From the NCBI RefSeq assembly GCF_008520305.1, contig NZ_ML703262.1:36657-100656 (forward strand): DNA of 64,000 nucleotides, written 5' to 3'. The DNA is from Mesorhizobium sp. SARCC-RB16n (lineage in GTDB: Bacteria > Pseudomonadota > Alphaproteobacteria > Rhizobiales > Rhizobiaceae). Within the stretch, counting starts at the first letter, position 1, and the number at the start of each line of letters is the position of its first letter. A program made the translations under genes and the position numbers. This document shows positions 34,651 through 44,725 of the stretch, in pieces. The notes beneath the pieces were generated by a model that was given only the letters and a program-made list of their open reading frames with translations, was not told where the DNA came from and searched no databases.

Positions 34651-37101
34651 ATGTTGACGGTCTATAACTGCATCGTGCAGCAGCACGATCTGCGACTGGT
34701 CGCACTGGCAGCGCTGATCTGCGGGATTTCCTGCTTCTCTGCTGTAAACCTGCTTCACCACATCAGCCGCTCGACAGACCGCAACCGGCTTGCCTGGCTG
34801 ATGATCGCGGCCACCTCGACCGGCTTCGGCATCTGGGCAACGCATTTCATCGCGATGCTCGCCTTCACCCCGGGCATCCCCAGCGCCTACGATCCGGGGC
34901 TCTCCGTGCTCTCGCTCGCCGCCTCGGTCGCACTGACGGCGGCCGGCATGTGGATCGCCACCTTGCGCGACGAGATCGATTACCATCTCGTCGGCGGCGC
35001 CATACTGGGCGCCGGCATCGCAGCCATGCACTACATCGGCATGGCGGCGTTCGAGATCCAGGGCCGGATCGAATGGAACCTGCTGCTCGTCGCCGTTTCC
35101 CTGCTGGCCGGCATGACGCTTGCGGCACTGGCGCTGCGTGTCGTTCTGCGCCGCACTTCCTTGGCAGCGACATCCGCTGGCGCGGTGCTGCTGACGCTGG
35201 CTATCTGCACCTTGCATTTCATCGGCATGGGCGCCGTCTCGATCTTTCCCGATTCCTCGATCGTCATATCCGAATATACGATCGCGCCGACCTCGCAGGC
35301 TTTCGCGGCGGCGGCCGCGACGCTGGTGATCCTGGTTCTGTCGGCATCGGCGCTGTGGATCGATCTGCGCTTCCGGCGCCAGAAACTCGAGGTCGACCGC
35401 ATGCACGGCTTGGCCAATGCAGCCGTGGAAGGCCTGATCGTCTGCGACGGCAGACGCATCGTCAGCGCCAACGACAGCATCGGCAAACTGACCGGCATGC
35501 CGCCAGCGACGATGAACGGTATGGAACTGGGCGAACTCTTCGACGAACGTGCCGCATCCGATGCGACAAGCCTGGAGGGCCAGCCACGAGAAGCGGAGCT
35601 GAGAAACCGCGACGGGACGAGAATTCCCGTCGAACTGATCGCCAGGAGCATCGATTATTGCGGCAAGCCCCACAATGTCGTCGCCGTCCGTGACATCCGC
35701 GAACGTAGGAAGGCGGAGCAGGAGATTCTTCGCCTTGCCCATTTCGATCCGCTGACGGGACTTGCCAATCGCCGCTCCTTCTCCAGCCGTCTCGACATGG
35801 AAATCGCATCCATGAACCGCGTCGCAAATGTCGACACAAGCGTCATAGGCCGGCATCTTGCGCTTCTGCTGCTCGACCTTGACCGCTTCAAGGAGGTGAA
35901 CGACCTTTACGGGCACGGTGCGGGCGATGCCATGTTGCAGAAAGTGGCAAGCTGCGCTTCCGGCGTTCTGCGCCACGGCCAGATGCTCGCGCGCCTGGGT
36001 GGCGACGAATTCGCCATCATAGCCCCCAACTTGCCCGACCCGCAGGCGGCGGGCCGGATCGCCAACGCGATACTCGCCGCCATGCGCGAGGAAAACCGGG
36101 CAGCGGTCGGCGGCGGCCTGGTCTCGGCCAGCATCGGCATCGCGGTCTATCCGCTCGATGCCGAGGACCAGACCAGTCTGATCAGCCACGCCGATACTGC
36201 ACTCTATCGCGCCAAGATCGAAGGCAGGGACACCTTTCGCTATTTCGAGGCGTCGATGGGCGCCGAAGCTCGCGACAAACGCGTGATGGAGCACGAATTG
36301 CGCCACGCCGTCGTGCGCGGTGAATTCTACCTCGTCTACCAACCTCAGAAGGAGATCAGCAGCGGCAAGATGGTTGGCTTCGAGGCCCTGATCCGCTGGC
36401 GCCATCCCGAACGCGGCGAGGTTTCGCCGGCCATTTTCATCCCGGTGGCCGAGGACAGCGGCGCGATTGGCCAGATCGGGGATTGGGTGCTCGAAGCGGC
36501 CTGCGAGGAAGCCGCGCGATGGGAAAACCCGCTGACGGTCGCCGTGAACGTCTCCGCGGTGCAACTCCACAACCCTCATTTCAGCCGCAAGGTCCACGAG
36601 ACCCTGCTGAAGACAGGCCTTGCTCCGACCAGGCTGGAACTGGAGATCACCGAAACCGCGCTGGTGAAGGACATGCCGCGTGCGCTGGCAACGCTGCGGC
36701 AGGTCAAGTCGCTCGGCGTGCGCGTGGCCATGGACGATTTCGGAACCGGCTATTCATCGCTCTCAAACCTGCGCGCCTTTCCCTTCGACAAGATCAAGAT
36801 CGACGCCTCCTTCATCAAGGCGGTCGATACGAACGGCCAGGTCGCGGCGATCGTGCGCGCGGTGCTCGGGCTGGGGCGCGGCCTTGGCCTGCCGGTTCTG
36901 GCCGAAGGCGTCGAGACGCTCGGCGAGTTGAAGTTCCTCGACGCCGAGGCCTGTGAGATCGGCCAGGGCTATTACCTGGGCAAACCGGCGCCCATCGAGG
37001 TGTTCGATGACCTGACCGGCAACGGCAAGCGCACTGCGATGCGCGCCGACCGCCAGGATGGCAGTCTCGTCCTGCTCAAGCCGAGCGTGCGCTCGGCCTA
37101 G
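34651..37101 (+). CDS. MHYT-PAS-GGDEF-EAL cyclic di-GMP signalling protein
   Basis: An 816-residue membrane sensor. Seven N-terminal helices hold three MHYT repeats (WATHFIAMLAF, AAMHYIGMAAF, CTLHFIGMGAV), thought to bind copper and sense a gas or redox signal. A PAS domain follows (about 265-375), then GGDEF (intact RLGGDEF, but the I-site is RHGQ instead of RxxD) and EAL. The EAL residues look complete (FEALIRW, NVSAVQL, EITETAL, DDFGTGYSSL, AEGVET), so phosphodiesterase activity is likely. ATG 34651 follows AGGGGAAA; an upstream in-frame ATG at 34531 has none. Confidence 0.93.
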   Translation: MLTVYNCIVQQHDLRLVALAALICGISCFSAVNLLHHISRSTDRNRLAWLMIAATSTGFGIWATHFIAMLAFTPGIPSAYDPGLSVLSLAASVALTAAGMWIATLRDEIDYHLVGGAILGAGIAAMHYIGMAAFEIQGRIEWNLLLVAVSLLAGMTLAALALRVVLRRTSLAATSAGAVLLTLAICTLHFIGMGAVSIFPDSSIVISEYTIAPTSQAFAAAAATLVILVLSASALWIDLRFRRQKLEVDRMHGLANAAVEGLIVCDGRRIVSANDSIGKLTGMPPATMNGMELGELFDERAASDATSLEGQPREAELRNRDGTRIPVELIARSIDYCGKPHNVVAVRDIRERRKAEQEILRLAHFDPLTGLANRRSFSSRLDMEIASMNRVANVDTSVIGRHLALLLLDLDRFKEVNDLYGHGAGDAMLQKVASCASGVLRHGQMLARLGGDEFAIIAPNLPDPQAAGRIANAILAAMREENRAAVGGGLVSASIGIAVYPLDAEDQTSLISHADTALYRAKIEGRDTFRYFEASMGAEARDKRVMEHELRHAVVRGEFYLVYQPQKEISSGKMVGFEALIRWRHPERGEVSPAIFIPVAEDSGAIGQIGDWVLEAACEEAARWENPLTVAVNVSAVQLHNPHFSRKVHETLLKTGLAPTRLELEITETALVKDMPRALATLRQVKSLGVRVAMDDFGTGYSSLSNLRAFPFDKIKIDASFIKAVDTNGQVAAIVRAVLGLGRGLGLPVLAEGVETLGELKFLDAEACEIGQGYYLGKPAPIEVFDDLTGNGKRTAMRADRQDGSLVLLKPSVRSA

Positions 37102-37102
37102 C

Positions 37103-37783
37103 TCACGACCCGAGCGCCGTCTCGATCAGCCGCTTGGCGTCCCGGCCCGACCATTCGGCCGGGCCGTTCATATGGGCGATCAGGCAGCCTTCGCCATCGA
37201 TCAGCATGGTGACGGGCAGGCCGAGCGCCAGACCGCGCGTCTTGAGGTCATTGAACAGCGTCATCGTCGAATCCCGGTAGTATCCAAGCGTGTGCACACC
37301 GGTATCGGCGAGAAACTTCTTCGGCTTCACATCGTCGCCGGCATCGACGTTGACGGCGACGACCTGAAAGGCGCCGCTGCCTTTCTCTTTTTGCAGCGCA
37401 TCGAGCGCCGGCATTTCGGCACGGCATGGCGCACACCAGGTCGCCCAGAGATTGAGCAGCACCGTCTTGCCGGCATGGTCGGCGATGGTCATCGGCTTGC
37501 CGTCCGGCCCGTTGAAGGCGAGGCTTCTCATCGACTGCGGCGGATCGGCCGGCAAAAGTGCCGCGACCTCGCCGGTGGCCGCGGCCGCGATCTTCTTGGC
37601 GCGATCGCTCTTGGCGGCGCAGGCGACGTCGTCCTTGCTGTCGCCGGCGGCCACCTGCGCCGGTGCGTTGTTGCCAGACCGGCTCTCGCTGACATATACC
37701 GCGACCGCGCCGGCCAGCGCTCCCGCCACCAGGGCGGCGAGGATCAGGCGCGGGGCCGGGAAAAATCTGTTTCCGTCTGCCAT
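37103..37783 (-). CDS. tlpA: TlpA-family thiol:disulfide oxidoreductase
   Basis: A 226-residue membrane-anchored thioredoxin-fold protein. One N-terminal helix (about 13-31) exports the domain to the periplasm. The active site is C117-A-P-C120 in [15 protein letters not shown], and [11 protein letters not shown] carries the cis-proline. Bradyrhizobium TlpA acts in cytochrome oxidase (CuA) maturation; a similar role is inferred. The ATG at 37783 is chosen over a frame extending to 37924, which would run into argH. It is divergent from argH with 37 bp between starts. Confidence 0.9.
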   Translation of the reverse strand: MADGNRFFPAPRLILAALVAGALAGAVAVYVSESRSGNNAPAQVAAGDSKDDVACAAKSDRAKKIAAAATGEVAALLPADPPQSMRSLAFNGPDGKPMTIADHAGKTVLLNLWATWCAPCRAEMPALDALQKEKGSGAFQVVAVNVDAGDDVKPKKFLADTGVHTLGYYRDSTMTLFNDLKTRGLALGLPVTMLIDGEGCLIAHMNGPAEWSGRDAKRLIETALGS

Positions 37784-37820
37784 TTTCTCAAAATTGCTCC
37801 GAAGCACGGGTTTTATAGCG

Positions 37821-39221
37821 ATGGGCGACAAGAAGACCAGCAACCAGATGTGGGGCGGACGATTTGCCTCGGGTCCGGCCGCGATCATGGAAGCGATCAA
37901 CGCGTCGATCTCGTTCGACCGCAAACTCTACGCGCAGGATATCCGCGGTTCGATCGCCCATAGTGAGATGCTGGCGCAGACGGGCATTATTTCGGCGGCC
38001 GATCAAGAAAAAATCGCTCACGGCCTGAACACGATCCTGAAAGAGATCGAAGCCGGCACATTCGAGTTCTCGACCAGGCTGGAAGACATCCACATGAATG
38101 TCGAGGCCCGCCTCGCCGACCTGATCGGTCCGGCGGCCGGCCGGCTGCACACCGCCCGCTCGCGCAACGACCAGGTGGCTGTCGATCTGAGGCTCTGGGT
38201 CAAGGACGAGTGTTTTCGCGTCGCCGAGGCGTTGAAGGGGCTGATCGGGGCGCTGCTGGCGCGGGCCGAGGAACATGCGGCGACCGTCATGCCGGGCTTT
38301 ACCCATATGCAGGCAGCACAACCGGTGACCTTCGGCCATCATTGCATGGCCTATGTCGAGATGTTTTCGCGCGACCTGTCGCGCGTGCGCGGCGCCATCG
38401 AACGGATGGACGAGAGCCCGCTTGGTGCCGCGGCCCTTGCCGGCACCAGCTTCCCGATCGACCGGCACCAGACCGCCAGGGCGCTCGGTTTCCGCGAGCC
38501 GATGCGCAATTCGCTGGACAGCGTCTCCGACCGCGATTTTGCGCTGGAGTTCCTCGCCATGGCCGCGATCTGCGCCACGCACCTGTCGCGGTTGGCGGAG
38601 GAGATCATCATCTGGTCGACGCCGCAATTCGGTTTCATCAGGCTGTCGGATAGTTTTTCCACCGGCTCCTCGATCATGCCGCAGAAAAAGAACCCTGACG
38701 CCGCCGAACTGGTGCGCGGCAAGACCGGCCGCGTCAACGGCCATCTGGTCGGCCTGCTGACGGTGATGAAAGGCATGCCTTTGACCTATGGCAAGGACAT
38801 GCAGGAAGACAAGGAATCCGTCTTCGACGCCGCCGAGACGCTCGACCTGATGCTGGCCGCGATGACCGGCATGGTCTCGGACATGACGGTGAACGCGGCC
38901 GCAATGAAGAAGGCCGCCGGCTCCGGTCACGCCACCGCCACCGACCTCGCCGACTGGCTGGTGCGCACTCTGGGCCTGCCGTTCCGCGAGGCGCATCATG
39001 TCACCGGCCGCGCGGTGGCGCTGGCCGAAGACAAGAAGGTGAGCCTGGAGAAGCTTTCGCTGGAAGACCTGCAATCGATCAACCCAGGCATCACGACGGA
39101 CATATTTTCGGTGCTGGCGGTGCAGAACTCGGTCAAGAGCCGGACCAGCTTCGGCGGCACCGCGCCATCGGAAGTGAGGAAGCAGATCCGCGCCTGGAAA
39201 AAGCGCATCGCCAAGGCGTGA
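37821..39221 (+). CDS. argH: Argininosuccinate lyase
   Basis: A 466-residue enzyme that splits argininosuccinate into arginine and fumarate, the last step of arginine synthesis. It starts [41 protein letters not shown] is the substrate loop, [20 protein letters not shown] holds the catalytic His, and [20 protein letters not shown] is the lyase signature with the mobile Ser. Length is typical. The upstream frame to 37452 is a shadow of tlpA. Downstream lie lptM and lysA on the same strand. Confidence 0.97.
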   Translation: MGDKKTSNQMWGGRFASGPAAIMEAINASISFDRKLYAQDIRGSIAHSEMLAQTGIISAADQEKIAHGLNTILKEIEAGTFEFSTRLEDIHMNVEARLADLIGPAAGRLHTARSRNDQVAVDLRLWVKDECFRVAEALKGLIGALLARAEEHAATVMPGFTHMQAAQPVTFGHHCMAYVEMFSRDLSRVRGAIERMDESPLGAAALAGTSFPIDRHQTARALGFREPMRNSLDSVSDRDFALEFLAMAAICATHLSRLAEEIIIWSTPQFGFIRLSDSFSTGSSIMPQKKNPDAAELVRGKTGRVNGHLVGLLTVMKGMPLTYGKDMQEDKESVFDAAETLDLMLAAMTGMVSDMTVNAAAMKKAAGSGHATATDLADWLVRTLGLPFREAHHVTGRAVALAEDKKVSLEKLSLEDLQSINPGITTDIFSVLAVQNSVKSRTSFGGTAPSEVRKQIRAWKKRIAKA

Positions 39222-39225
39222 TGCC

Positions 39226-39272
39226 GGATATTGCGACCAGCAATATCCCGATTTTGCAACCAGCAATATCCG
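39226..39272 (+). repeat. Hairpin with a second tandem arm just after argH
   Basis: GGATATTGC-GACCA-GCAATATCC (39226-39248) is a perfect 9-bp hairpin starting five bases after the argH stop. Its right arm with loop (TTGC-R-ACCAGCAATATCC) is repeated at 39254-39272. Two alternative hairpins could therefore form. No T tract follows, so RNA stabilisation or attenuation before lptM-lysA is possible. Confidence 0.55.
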
Positions 39273-39337
39273 GGGTGCAATACGCCGAGAACTCGGCTAA
39301 AAGCGGCGGCTGGCAAACGTTTCGGACGGATGGATCG

Positions 39338-39544
39338 ATGACCGGAAGCAGGATTTTGGTGACGCTGACGCTTCTGGCGGCTCTTGCCTCCGTGACGGCC
39401 TGCGGCCGCAAGGCCGGTCTCGACACGCCTTACGAGGCGGCCGTTCAGGCGCGCAAGGATGCCGAAAGGGCCAAACAGCCCCTGCCGCCGGAGCCGGAAA
39501 AACCGGTCAAGGACAAGCCGTTCATCCTCGACCCGCTGATCTAG
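39338..39544 (+). CDS. lptM: LptM-like small lipoprotein
   Basis: A 68-residue lipoprotein. The signal sequence ILVTLTLLAALASVTAC ends in a lipobox with the acylated Cys, immediately followed by GRKAGLDTP. This CGxKxxL-P pattern is that of LptM (YifL), an outer-membrane lipoprotein that assists maturation of the LPS translocon LptDE. The rest is Lys/Pro/Glu-rich (LPPEPEKPVKDKPFILDPL). Location between argH and lysA is usual for alphaproteobacteria. ATG 39338 is used; an open frame upstream to 39218 lacks a signal sequence at its start. Confidence 0.82.
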   Translation: MTGSRILVTLTLLAALASVTACGRKAGLDTPYEAAVQARKDAERAKQPLPPEPEKPVKDKPFILDPLI

Positions 39545-39592
39545 AGCCGATGAGACTGGGTTTGATTTTCCAAACCCGATGTCATCGTGCTC
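39544..39592 (+). repeat. Palindromic intergenic repeat before lysA
   Basis: GAGC-CGATGA and CTGGGTTTG at the left pair with CAAACCC and TCATCG-TGCTC at the right, around an ATTTTC loop. It begins on the last base of the lptM stop codon and ends 21 bp before the preferred lysA start. The GTG inside its right arm (39587) is a false early start for lysA. Confidence 0.7.
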
Positions 39593-39613
39593 CAACTTTC
39601 CGGAACCACTCTC

Positions 39614-40882
39614 GTGAACCATTTCGACTACCGCGACGGCGTGCTGCATGCCGAGGACGTCGCAATCCCTGATATCGCCGCAGAGGTCGGCACGCCGTTC
39701 TACTGTTATTCGACGGCGACCCTGACCAGGCACTACCGTGTCTTCGTCAAGGCCTTTGCCGGGCTCGACACGCTGGTCTGCTACGCCATGAAGGCCAATT
39801 CCAACCAGGCCGTGCTGCGGACCCTGGCCAAGCTCGGCGCTGGAGCCGACGTGGTCTCGGAAGGCGAATTGCGCCGGGCGCTGGCCGCCGGCATCCCGGC
39901 CAGCAAGATCCTGTTCTCCGGTGTCGGCAAGACCGCGCGTGAAATGGACTTCGCGCTCGAAGCCGGCATCCTTTGCTTCAACGTCGAATCCGAGCCGGAG
40001 CTCGAACTCCTGTCGGCCCGCGCCACGGCACTCGGCAAGGTGGCGCCGGTGTCGCTGCGCATCAATCCCGACGTCGACGCCAGGACCCACAAGAAGATCT
40101 CCACCGGCAAGGCCGAGAACAAGTTCGGCATTCCGTGGCAGCGAGCGCGCCAGGTCTATGCCCGCGCGGCAACGCTTCCCGGCATCAGGATCACCGGCAT
40201 CGATACCCATATCGGCAGCCAAATCACCGAACTGCAGCCTTTCGACGACGCCTTCGCCCTGCTGGTCGACCTGGTCGGTGCGCTGCGCGCCGACGGCCAC
40301 GCCATCGAGCATGTCGATCTCGGCGGCGGCCTCGGCATTCCCTACCGCGTCGACAACAACCCGCCCCCTTTGCCCGACGCCTATGCGCAGATCGTCCGCA
40401 AGCATGTCACCAAGTTGGGCCTGAAGGTGATGTTCGAGCCGGGCCGGCTGATCGTCGGCAATGCCGGCATCCTGGTCTCGGAAGTGATTTTCGTGAAGGA
40501 AGGCGACGCCAAGAATTTTCTGGTCGTCGACGCCGCCATGAACGACCTGATCCGGCCGACGCTCTACGACGCCTTCCACGAGATCAGGCCGGTCGTGCAG
40601 TCACCGGCCGACACGCCGCGCATGATGATCGACGTAGTCGGCCAGGTCTGCGAGACCGGTGACTATCTCGGCCTCGACCGCGACCTGCCCAGGCTGAAGG
40701 CGGGCGATCTCATCGCCGTTTCCACCGCGGGCGCCTATGGCGCGGTCCAGGCCGGCACCTACAACACCCGCCTGCTGGTGCCGGAGGTGCTGGTCGACGG
40801 CGACCGTTTCCATGTCGTGCGTCCGCGCCTGACCTATGACGAGCTGATCGGGCTGGATTCGGTGCCAGACTGGCTTGCATAG
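39614..40882 (+). CDS. lysA: Diaminopimelate decarboxylase
   Basis: A 422-residue PLP enzyme converting meso-diaminopimelate to lysine. It starts VNHFDYRDGVLHAEDVAIPDIA, with the PLP lysine K60 in CYAMKANSNQAVL. DTHIGSQI binds substrate, LGGGLGIPY and FEPGRLIVGNAG bind the PLP phosphate, and VCETGDYL carries the active-site cysteine. GTG 39614 matches the conserved N-terminus; the GTG at 39587 lies inside a palindromic repeat. It is probably cotranscribed with lptM. Confidence 0.95.
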   Translation: MNHFDYRDGVLHAEDVAIPDIAAEVGTPFYCYSTATLTRHYRVFVKAFAGLDTLVCYAMKANSNQAVLRTLAKLGAGADVVSEGELRRALAAGIPASKILFSGVGKTAREMDFALEAGILCFNVESEPELELLSARATALGKVAPVSLRINPDVDARTHKKISTGKAENKFGIPWQRARQVYARAATLPGIRITGIDTHIGSQITELQPFDDAFALLVDLVGALRADGHAIEHVDLGGGLGIPYRVDNNPPPLPDAYAQIVRKHVTKLGLKVMFEPGRLIVGNAGILVSEVIFVKEGDAKNFLVVDAAMNDLIRPTLYDAFHEIRPVVQSPADTPRMMIDVVGQVCETGDYLGLDRDLPRLKAGDLIAVSTAGAYGAVQAGTYNTRLLVPEVLVDGDRFHVVRPRLTYDELIGLDSVPDWLA

Positions 40883-40910
40883 ACCGCAAACTCTGTACGG
40901 GGAGGAAGTC

Positions 40911-41852
40911 ATGCCACAGGGCTACGCCATCACGCGCGAACGCATTGCCGCGATGGAACCGCGCATCCGCCCCTATATCAGGCGCACGCCGGTTCTGCGC
41001 GTCGACATGGCAGACTTCGACCGGCCGCCATTGGCGGTCGACCTTAAGCTCGAATGCCTGCAGCATTCCGGATCATTCAAAGCACGCGGCGCCTTCACCA
41101 ATCTTCTGGAACGGCCAGTCCCCGGGGCCGGCGTCGTCGCCGCATCGGGCGGCAACCATGGCGCGGCGGTCGCCTACGCCGCCATGCGGCTTGGCCACAA
41201 GGCGACCATCTTCGTTCCCGAGGTGAGCCCGCAGGCCAAGCTGGACCGCATTCGCGGCTATGGCGCCGACCTCGTCGTCGGCGGCGCCCGTTATGCCGAA
41301 GCGCTGGCCGCCAGCGAACGTTTCGCCGAGCAAACAGGCGCCTTGCAGATCCACGCCTTCAACCAGGAGGAAACGTTGATCGGCCAGGGCACGCTTGGGC
41401 TCGAAATCGAAAGCGATCTGCCCGAGATCGACACGCTGCTGGTCGCCGTCGGCGGTGGCGGCCTGATCGGCGGCATCGCCGCCTGGTATGCCGGCCGCAT
41501 CCGCATCGTGGCCGTCGAGCCCGAGGGCGCGCCGACGCTTCATCGCGCCTTCGAGGCCGGTCATCCGGTCGACGCGCCGGCCGAGGGCATCGCCGCCGAT
41601 TCGCTGGCACCGAAACGCGTCGGCGAAATGATGTTCCCGATCGCCGAAGCCTTCGTCGAACGCTCCATCCTGGTCAGCGACGACGACATCATTGCCGCCC
41701 AGAAAGCGCTCTGGAACCGCGTGCGCATCATCTCGGAACCAGGCGGTGCCGCTGCCTTCGCCGCGATCCTGTCCGGCCGCTACACGCCGACGCCGGGCGA
41801 ACGGATCGCCGTTCTGGTCTGTGGGGCCAACGCAAACCCCGCCAATTTCTGA
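40911..41852 (+). CDS. Threonine/serine dehydratase-type PLP enzyme
   Basis: A 313-residue fold-type II PLP enzyme. K57 in QHSGSFKARGAF is the cofactor lysine, ASGGNHGAAVAYAA binds substrate carboxylate and VGGGGLIGGIAAWY is the phosphate loop; the C-terminal ISEPGGAAAFAAIL is conserved. This matches catabolic threonine/serine dehydratases without an ACT domain. Serine racemase or a hydroxy-amino-acid dehydratase with another substrate cannot be excluded. GGGGAGGAA precedes ATG 40911. It follows lysA by 28 nt. Confidence 0.88.
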   Translation: MPQGYAITRERIAAMEPRIRPYIRRTPVLRVDMADFDRPPLAVDLKLECLQHSGSFKARGAFTNLLERPVPGAGVVAASGGNHGAAVAYAAMRLGHKATIFVPEVSPQAKLDRIRGYGADLVVGGARYAEALAASERFAEQTGALQIHAFNQEETLIGQGTLGLEIESDLPEIDTLLVAVGGGGLIGGIAAWYAGRIRIVAVEPEGAPTLHRAFEAGHPVDAPAEGIAADSLAPKRVGEMMFPIAEAFVERSILVSDDDIIAAQKALWNRVRIISEPGGAAAFAAILSGRYTPTPGERIAVLVCGANANPANF

Positions 41853-41960
41853 TTGCAACCATTTCGGCCGGCTTCACGTTTTCTCAAACTGCCTCGCCTT
41901 TGCCGTGTTTGCTGGTATTCTTCGAGTCGTGAGGCCTGGGCTATCCTGCCCCGCCTCGCA

Positions 41961-42007
41961 GCATGGTCCCGAAAAGTGGAATCCAGTTTTCGGGACAGAT
42001 CATGCTC
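41961..42007 (+). repeat. Palindromic intergenic repeat (CCGAAAAG type)
   Basis: GCATGGTCCCGAAAAGTGGA and its inverted partner (TTTTCGGGACAGATCATGC) form a long stem. It is a clear copy of the CCGAAAAG palindrome found repeatedly here. It sits in the 213-bp gap between the dehydratase and the TIGR02302 gene, where no gene is seen. Confidence 0.75.
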
Positions 42008-42065
42008 AAAGAGATAGAGCCTCATTCCAATCCTTTCAGGAAGGAACAGGTTCTAGGAAGGGCCG

Positions 42066-44660
42066 ATGACGCAACGACCCACCTTCAGCAACGATCGCGG
42101 CCTGGCCGGACGCCTGGCCTTGAGCCGGCTGGCGACGCGGATCGCGATGACGGTGGAGCGTGGCTGGCCGCTGCTGCTCCCGCTCCTTGTTGTCGCCGGC
42201 CTGTTCCTCAGCGTCTCCTGGTTCGGCATTTTCCCCCGGCTACCGGATCTCGCGCGCATCGGCCTTGTCGTGGTGTTCGGCCTGGCAGGGCTGGCCGCGC
42301 TTTATCCGCTGCGATTTTTCCGCATGCCTGGCGCCGCCGAGGTCGACCGCCGCATCGAGGCCGCCAATAGACTGCTGCACAGCCCCGTACAGGTGCAGAG
42401 CGACCGGCCCAGCGGCCAGGAAAGCAGTTTTTCGCAAGCGCTCTGGCGCGAGCACCAGAAGCGCATGGCTGGAAAGCTCGACAGTCTCGGCGCCGACCTG
42501 CCGCGCACGCGCGTGCCGGAGCGCGACCCCTGGGGGCTTCGCGCCGTGGCGGTGCTGCTGCTCGTCACCGCCTTTGCCTTCTCCTTCGGGCCGACCGGCG
42601 GTAGGATAGCGGACGGTTTCAGGGCACATGGCACGCTCGACGTCGTGCCGCCGCGCATCGACGCCTGGGTGACGCCGCCGGCCTATACCGGCAAGCCGCC
42701 GATCTTCCTGACCGCCGACGCCAACCAGTCGACGCCGACTTTCCATGTCCCCGAGGGTAGCGACGTCTCGTTGCGCGTCACCGGAGGCTCGGGCGAGGAA
42801 ACGCTCGCCTATGCCGACAAGGACGGCAACGCGCGCGCCATTGATCCGGCCAGCCCGCAAGCCGCCGCCACGGTCAAACCGGCCGCAAGCCCGACACCGT
42901 CGAAGGTGCGCCAATTCATCGGCAAGCTGACTGGCGACGGCACGCTGACGCTGAAATCGGGCGACGATCAGCTTGGCCGCTGGGCCTTCGCCGTGATCCC
43001 TGACAAGCCGCCGCAGATCCGCTTCGTCGGCGAGCCCAAGCGCGCCGCCAACGGCGCGTTCGAGCTCAACTACCAGATCGACGACGACTATGGCGCCGCC
43101 ACCGCCAAGGCGGTCTTCACGCTGGCCGACCCACAGGCGCCAGGCGCGCATCCGCTCTATGGTCCGCCCGACATGCCGCTGACACTGCCGCGCCGCGGCG
43201 GCAAGTCGAATGCCGCTCGGACCACGAAGGATCTGACCGAGCACGTCTGGGCCGGCAGCAGCATCAAGCTGACACTCGTCGCCACGGACGACGCCGGACA
43301 CACCGCGTCCAGCGTGACGAAGACGCTCGTGATGCCGGAGCGACCGTTCGCCAATCCGCTGGCCCGCGCCGTGATCGAACAGCGCCGCCTGCTCGCGCTC
43401 GACGCCAATGCCAAGCCGCGCGTGCTCGACCTGATGGAGGCCATCACGTTGCGGCCCGAAGACACGTTCGACACCATGTCCCACTACCTCGCCATCATGA
43501 GCGCGATGAGCCGGCTGAAACTGGCCGGGAACGACGATCAGCTGCGCAACGAGGTCGCCTACCTCTGGGAGATCGCGCTCGGCATCGAGGAGGGCAACCT
43601 CTCGGCCGCCGAGAAGCGGCTGCGCCAGGCACAGCAGGCGCTGCAGGACGCCATCAAGAACGGCGCCAGCGACGCCGAGATCGAGAAGGCGATGAAGGAA
43701 CTGCGCGAGGCGATGAACCAGTTCCTGCAGGAATTCGCCGAACGCGCCAAGCAGAACCCGAATGCGCCGCAAATGCAGCAGAACGGCCAGGAACTGCGAC
43801 AGAGCGACATCGACCGCATGATGGACCAGATCGAGAACCTGGCGAAGTCGGGCGACCGCGACAAGGCGCAGCAATTGCTGTCGCAGCTGCAGGACATGAT
43901 GAACAACCTCCAGGCGGGCCGCCAGCAACAGGGCGGTGAGCAGGACAGCCAGATGCGCCAGCAGATGGACAAGCTCGGCGAGATCCTGCGGCGCCAGCAG
44001 GAGATGATGAACGACACCTTCCGCATGGACCAGATGCAGCGCGGCGAGCGCCAGCGTGGCGAGAACCGCGACGAGCAGCTTGGCCAGGGCGGTGGCGAGG
44101 ACCAGGACAAGCCAGGCGTTGGGCAGGACCGCGATCCGCTCGCCAGGCCGAAGCCGATGACGCCGCAGGAATTCGCCGATGCGCTTAAGCAGTTGCAGGA
44201 AGGCCAGGGCCAGTTGAAGAGCGATCTCGAACAGCTGAAGAAAGGCCTCGAAGGCATGGGCATGGAGCCCAATGAAGGATTTGGCGAGGCCGGCAAGTCC
44301 ATGGGCAGCGCCGAGCAGGCGCTTGGCGAGGGCCAGGGCGACGAGGCCGTCGGCCATCAGGGCCGGGCGCTCGAAGCGCTGCGCAAGGGCGCCAAGGACA
44401 TGATGAAGCAGATGCAGGCCATGCAGGGCGACCAGGGCGGCAGCCAGCAAGGCGGCCGCCAGCAGGACGCCGACCGCGACCCGCTCGGCCGGCCGCGCGC
44501 CAGCCAGGGTCCTGATTTCGGCGATTCGGTGAAAGTGCCCGACGAGATCGATGTGCAGCGCGCCCGCCAGATCCTGGAAGCGATCCGCAAGCGGCTCGGC
44601 AACGCGCTCAGCCCCGATATCGAGCGCAGCTATCTGGAACGGCTGCTTGAGCTGAAATAG
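42066..44660 (+). CDS. TIGR02302 family (DUF4175) membrane protein
   Basis: An 864-residue protein conserved in Rhizobiales, often near lysA. Two or three N-terminal helices (about 32-50, 62-80, 150-168) anchor it. A beta-rich periplasmic part follows (DAWVTPPAYTGKPPIFL), then a long Gln/Met-rich coiled-coil tail (about 500-830) with strings such as QQLLSQLQDMMNNLQAGRQQ. Its role is unknown; a cell envelope function is plausible from topology. The start is ATG 42066 after GGAAGGGCC. The large reading frame on the opposite strand is a codon-bias shadow. Confidence 0.88.
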   Translation: MTQRPTFSNDRGLAGRLALSRLATRIAMTVERGWPLLLPLLVVAGLFLSVSWFGIFPRLPDLARIGLVVVFGLAGLAALYPLRFFRMPGAAEVDRRIEAANRLLHSPVQVQSDRPSGQESSFSQALWREHQKRMAGKLDSLGADLPRTRVPERDPWGLRAVAVLLLVTAFAFSFGPTGGRIADGFRAHGTLDVVPPRIDAWVTPPAYTGKPPIFLTADANQSTPTFHVPEGSDVSLRVTGGSGEETLAYADKDGNARAIDPASPQAAATVKPAASPTPSKVRQFIGKLTGDGTLTLKSGDDQLGRWAFAVIPDKPPQIRFVGEPKRAANGAFELNYQIDDDYGAATAKAVFTLADPQAPGAHPLYGPPDMPLTLPRRGGKSNAARTTKDLTEHVWAGSSIKLTLVATDDAGHTASSVTKTLVMPERPFANPLARAVIEQRRLLALDANAKPRVLDLMEAITLRPEDTFDTMSHYLAIMSAMSRLKLAGNDDQLRNEVAYLWEIALGIEEGNLSAAEKRLRQAQQALQDAIKNGASDAEIEKAMKELREAMNQFLQEFAERAKQNPNAPQMQQNGQELRQSDIDRMMDQIENLAKSGDRDKAQQLLSQLQDMMNNLQAGRQQQGGEQDSQMRQQMDKLGEILRRQQEMMNDTFRMDQMQRGERQRGENRDEQLGQGGGEDQDKPGVGQDRDPLARPKPMTPQEFADALKQLQEGQGQLKSDLEQLKKGLEGMGMEPNEGFGEAGKSMGSAEQALGEGQGDEAVGHQGRALEALRKGAKDMMKQMQAMQGDQGGSQQGGRQQDADRDPLGRPRASQGPDFGDSVKVPDEIDVQRARQILEAIRKRLGNALSPDIERSYLERLLELK

Positions 44661-44725
44661 AGATTATCGCCCTCGGAATGGCTGCAATCCCATAGAACGC
44701 GTGCGCTTGGCGCTAAGGAAGTCCG

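Noticed and set aside
37788-40579. Long leftward open frames opposite argH and lysA
   Set aside because: Both mirror conserved genes on the plus strand and have no motif or ribosome-binding site.
42240-44450. A 736-residue open frame antisense to the TIGR02302 gene
   Set aside because: It has low complexity (His/Leu-rich), no start signal, and lies fully opposite a conserved gene; it results from the high-GC codon pattern.
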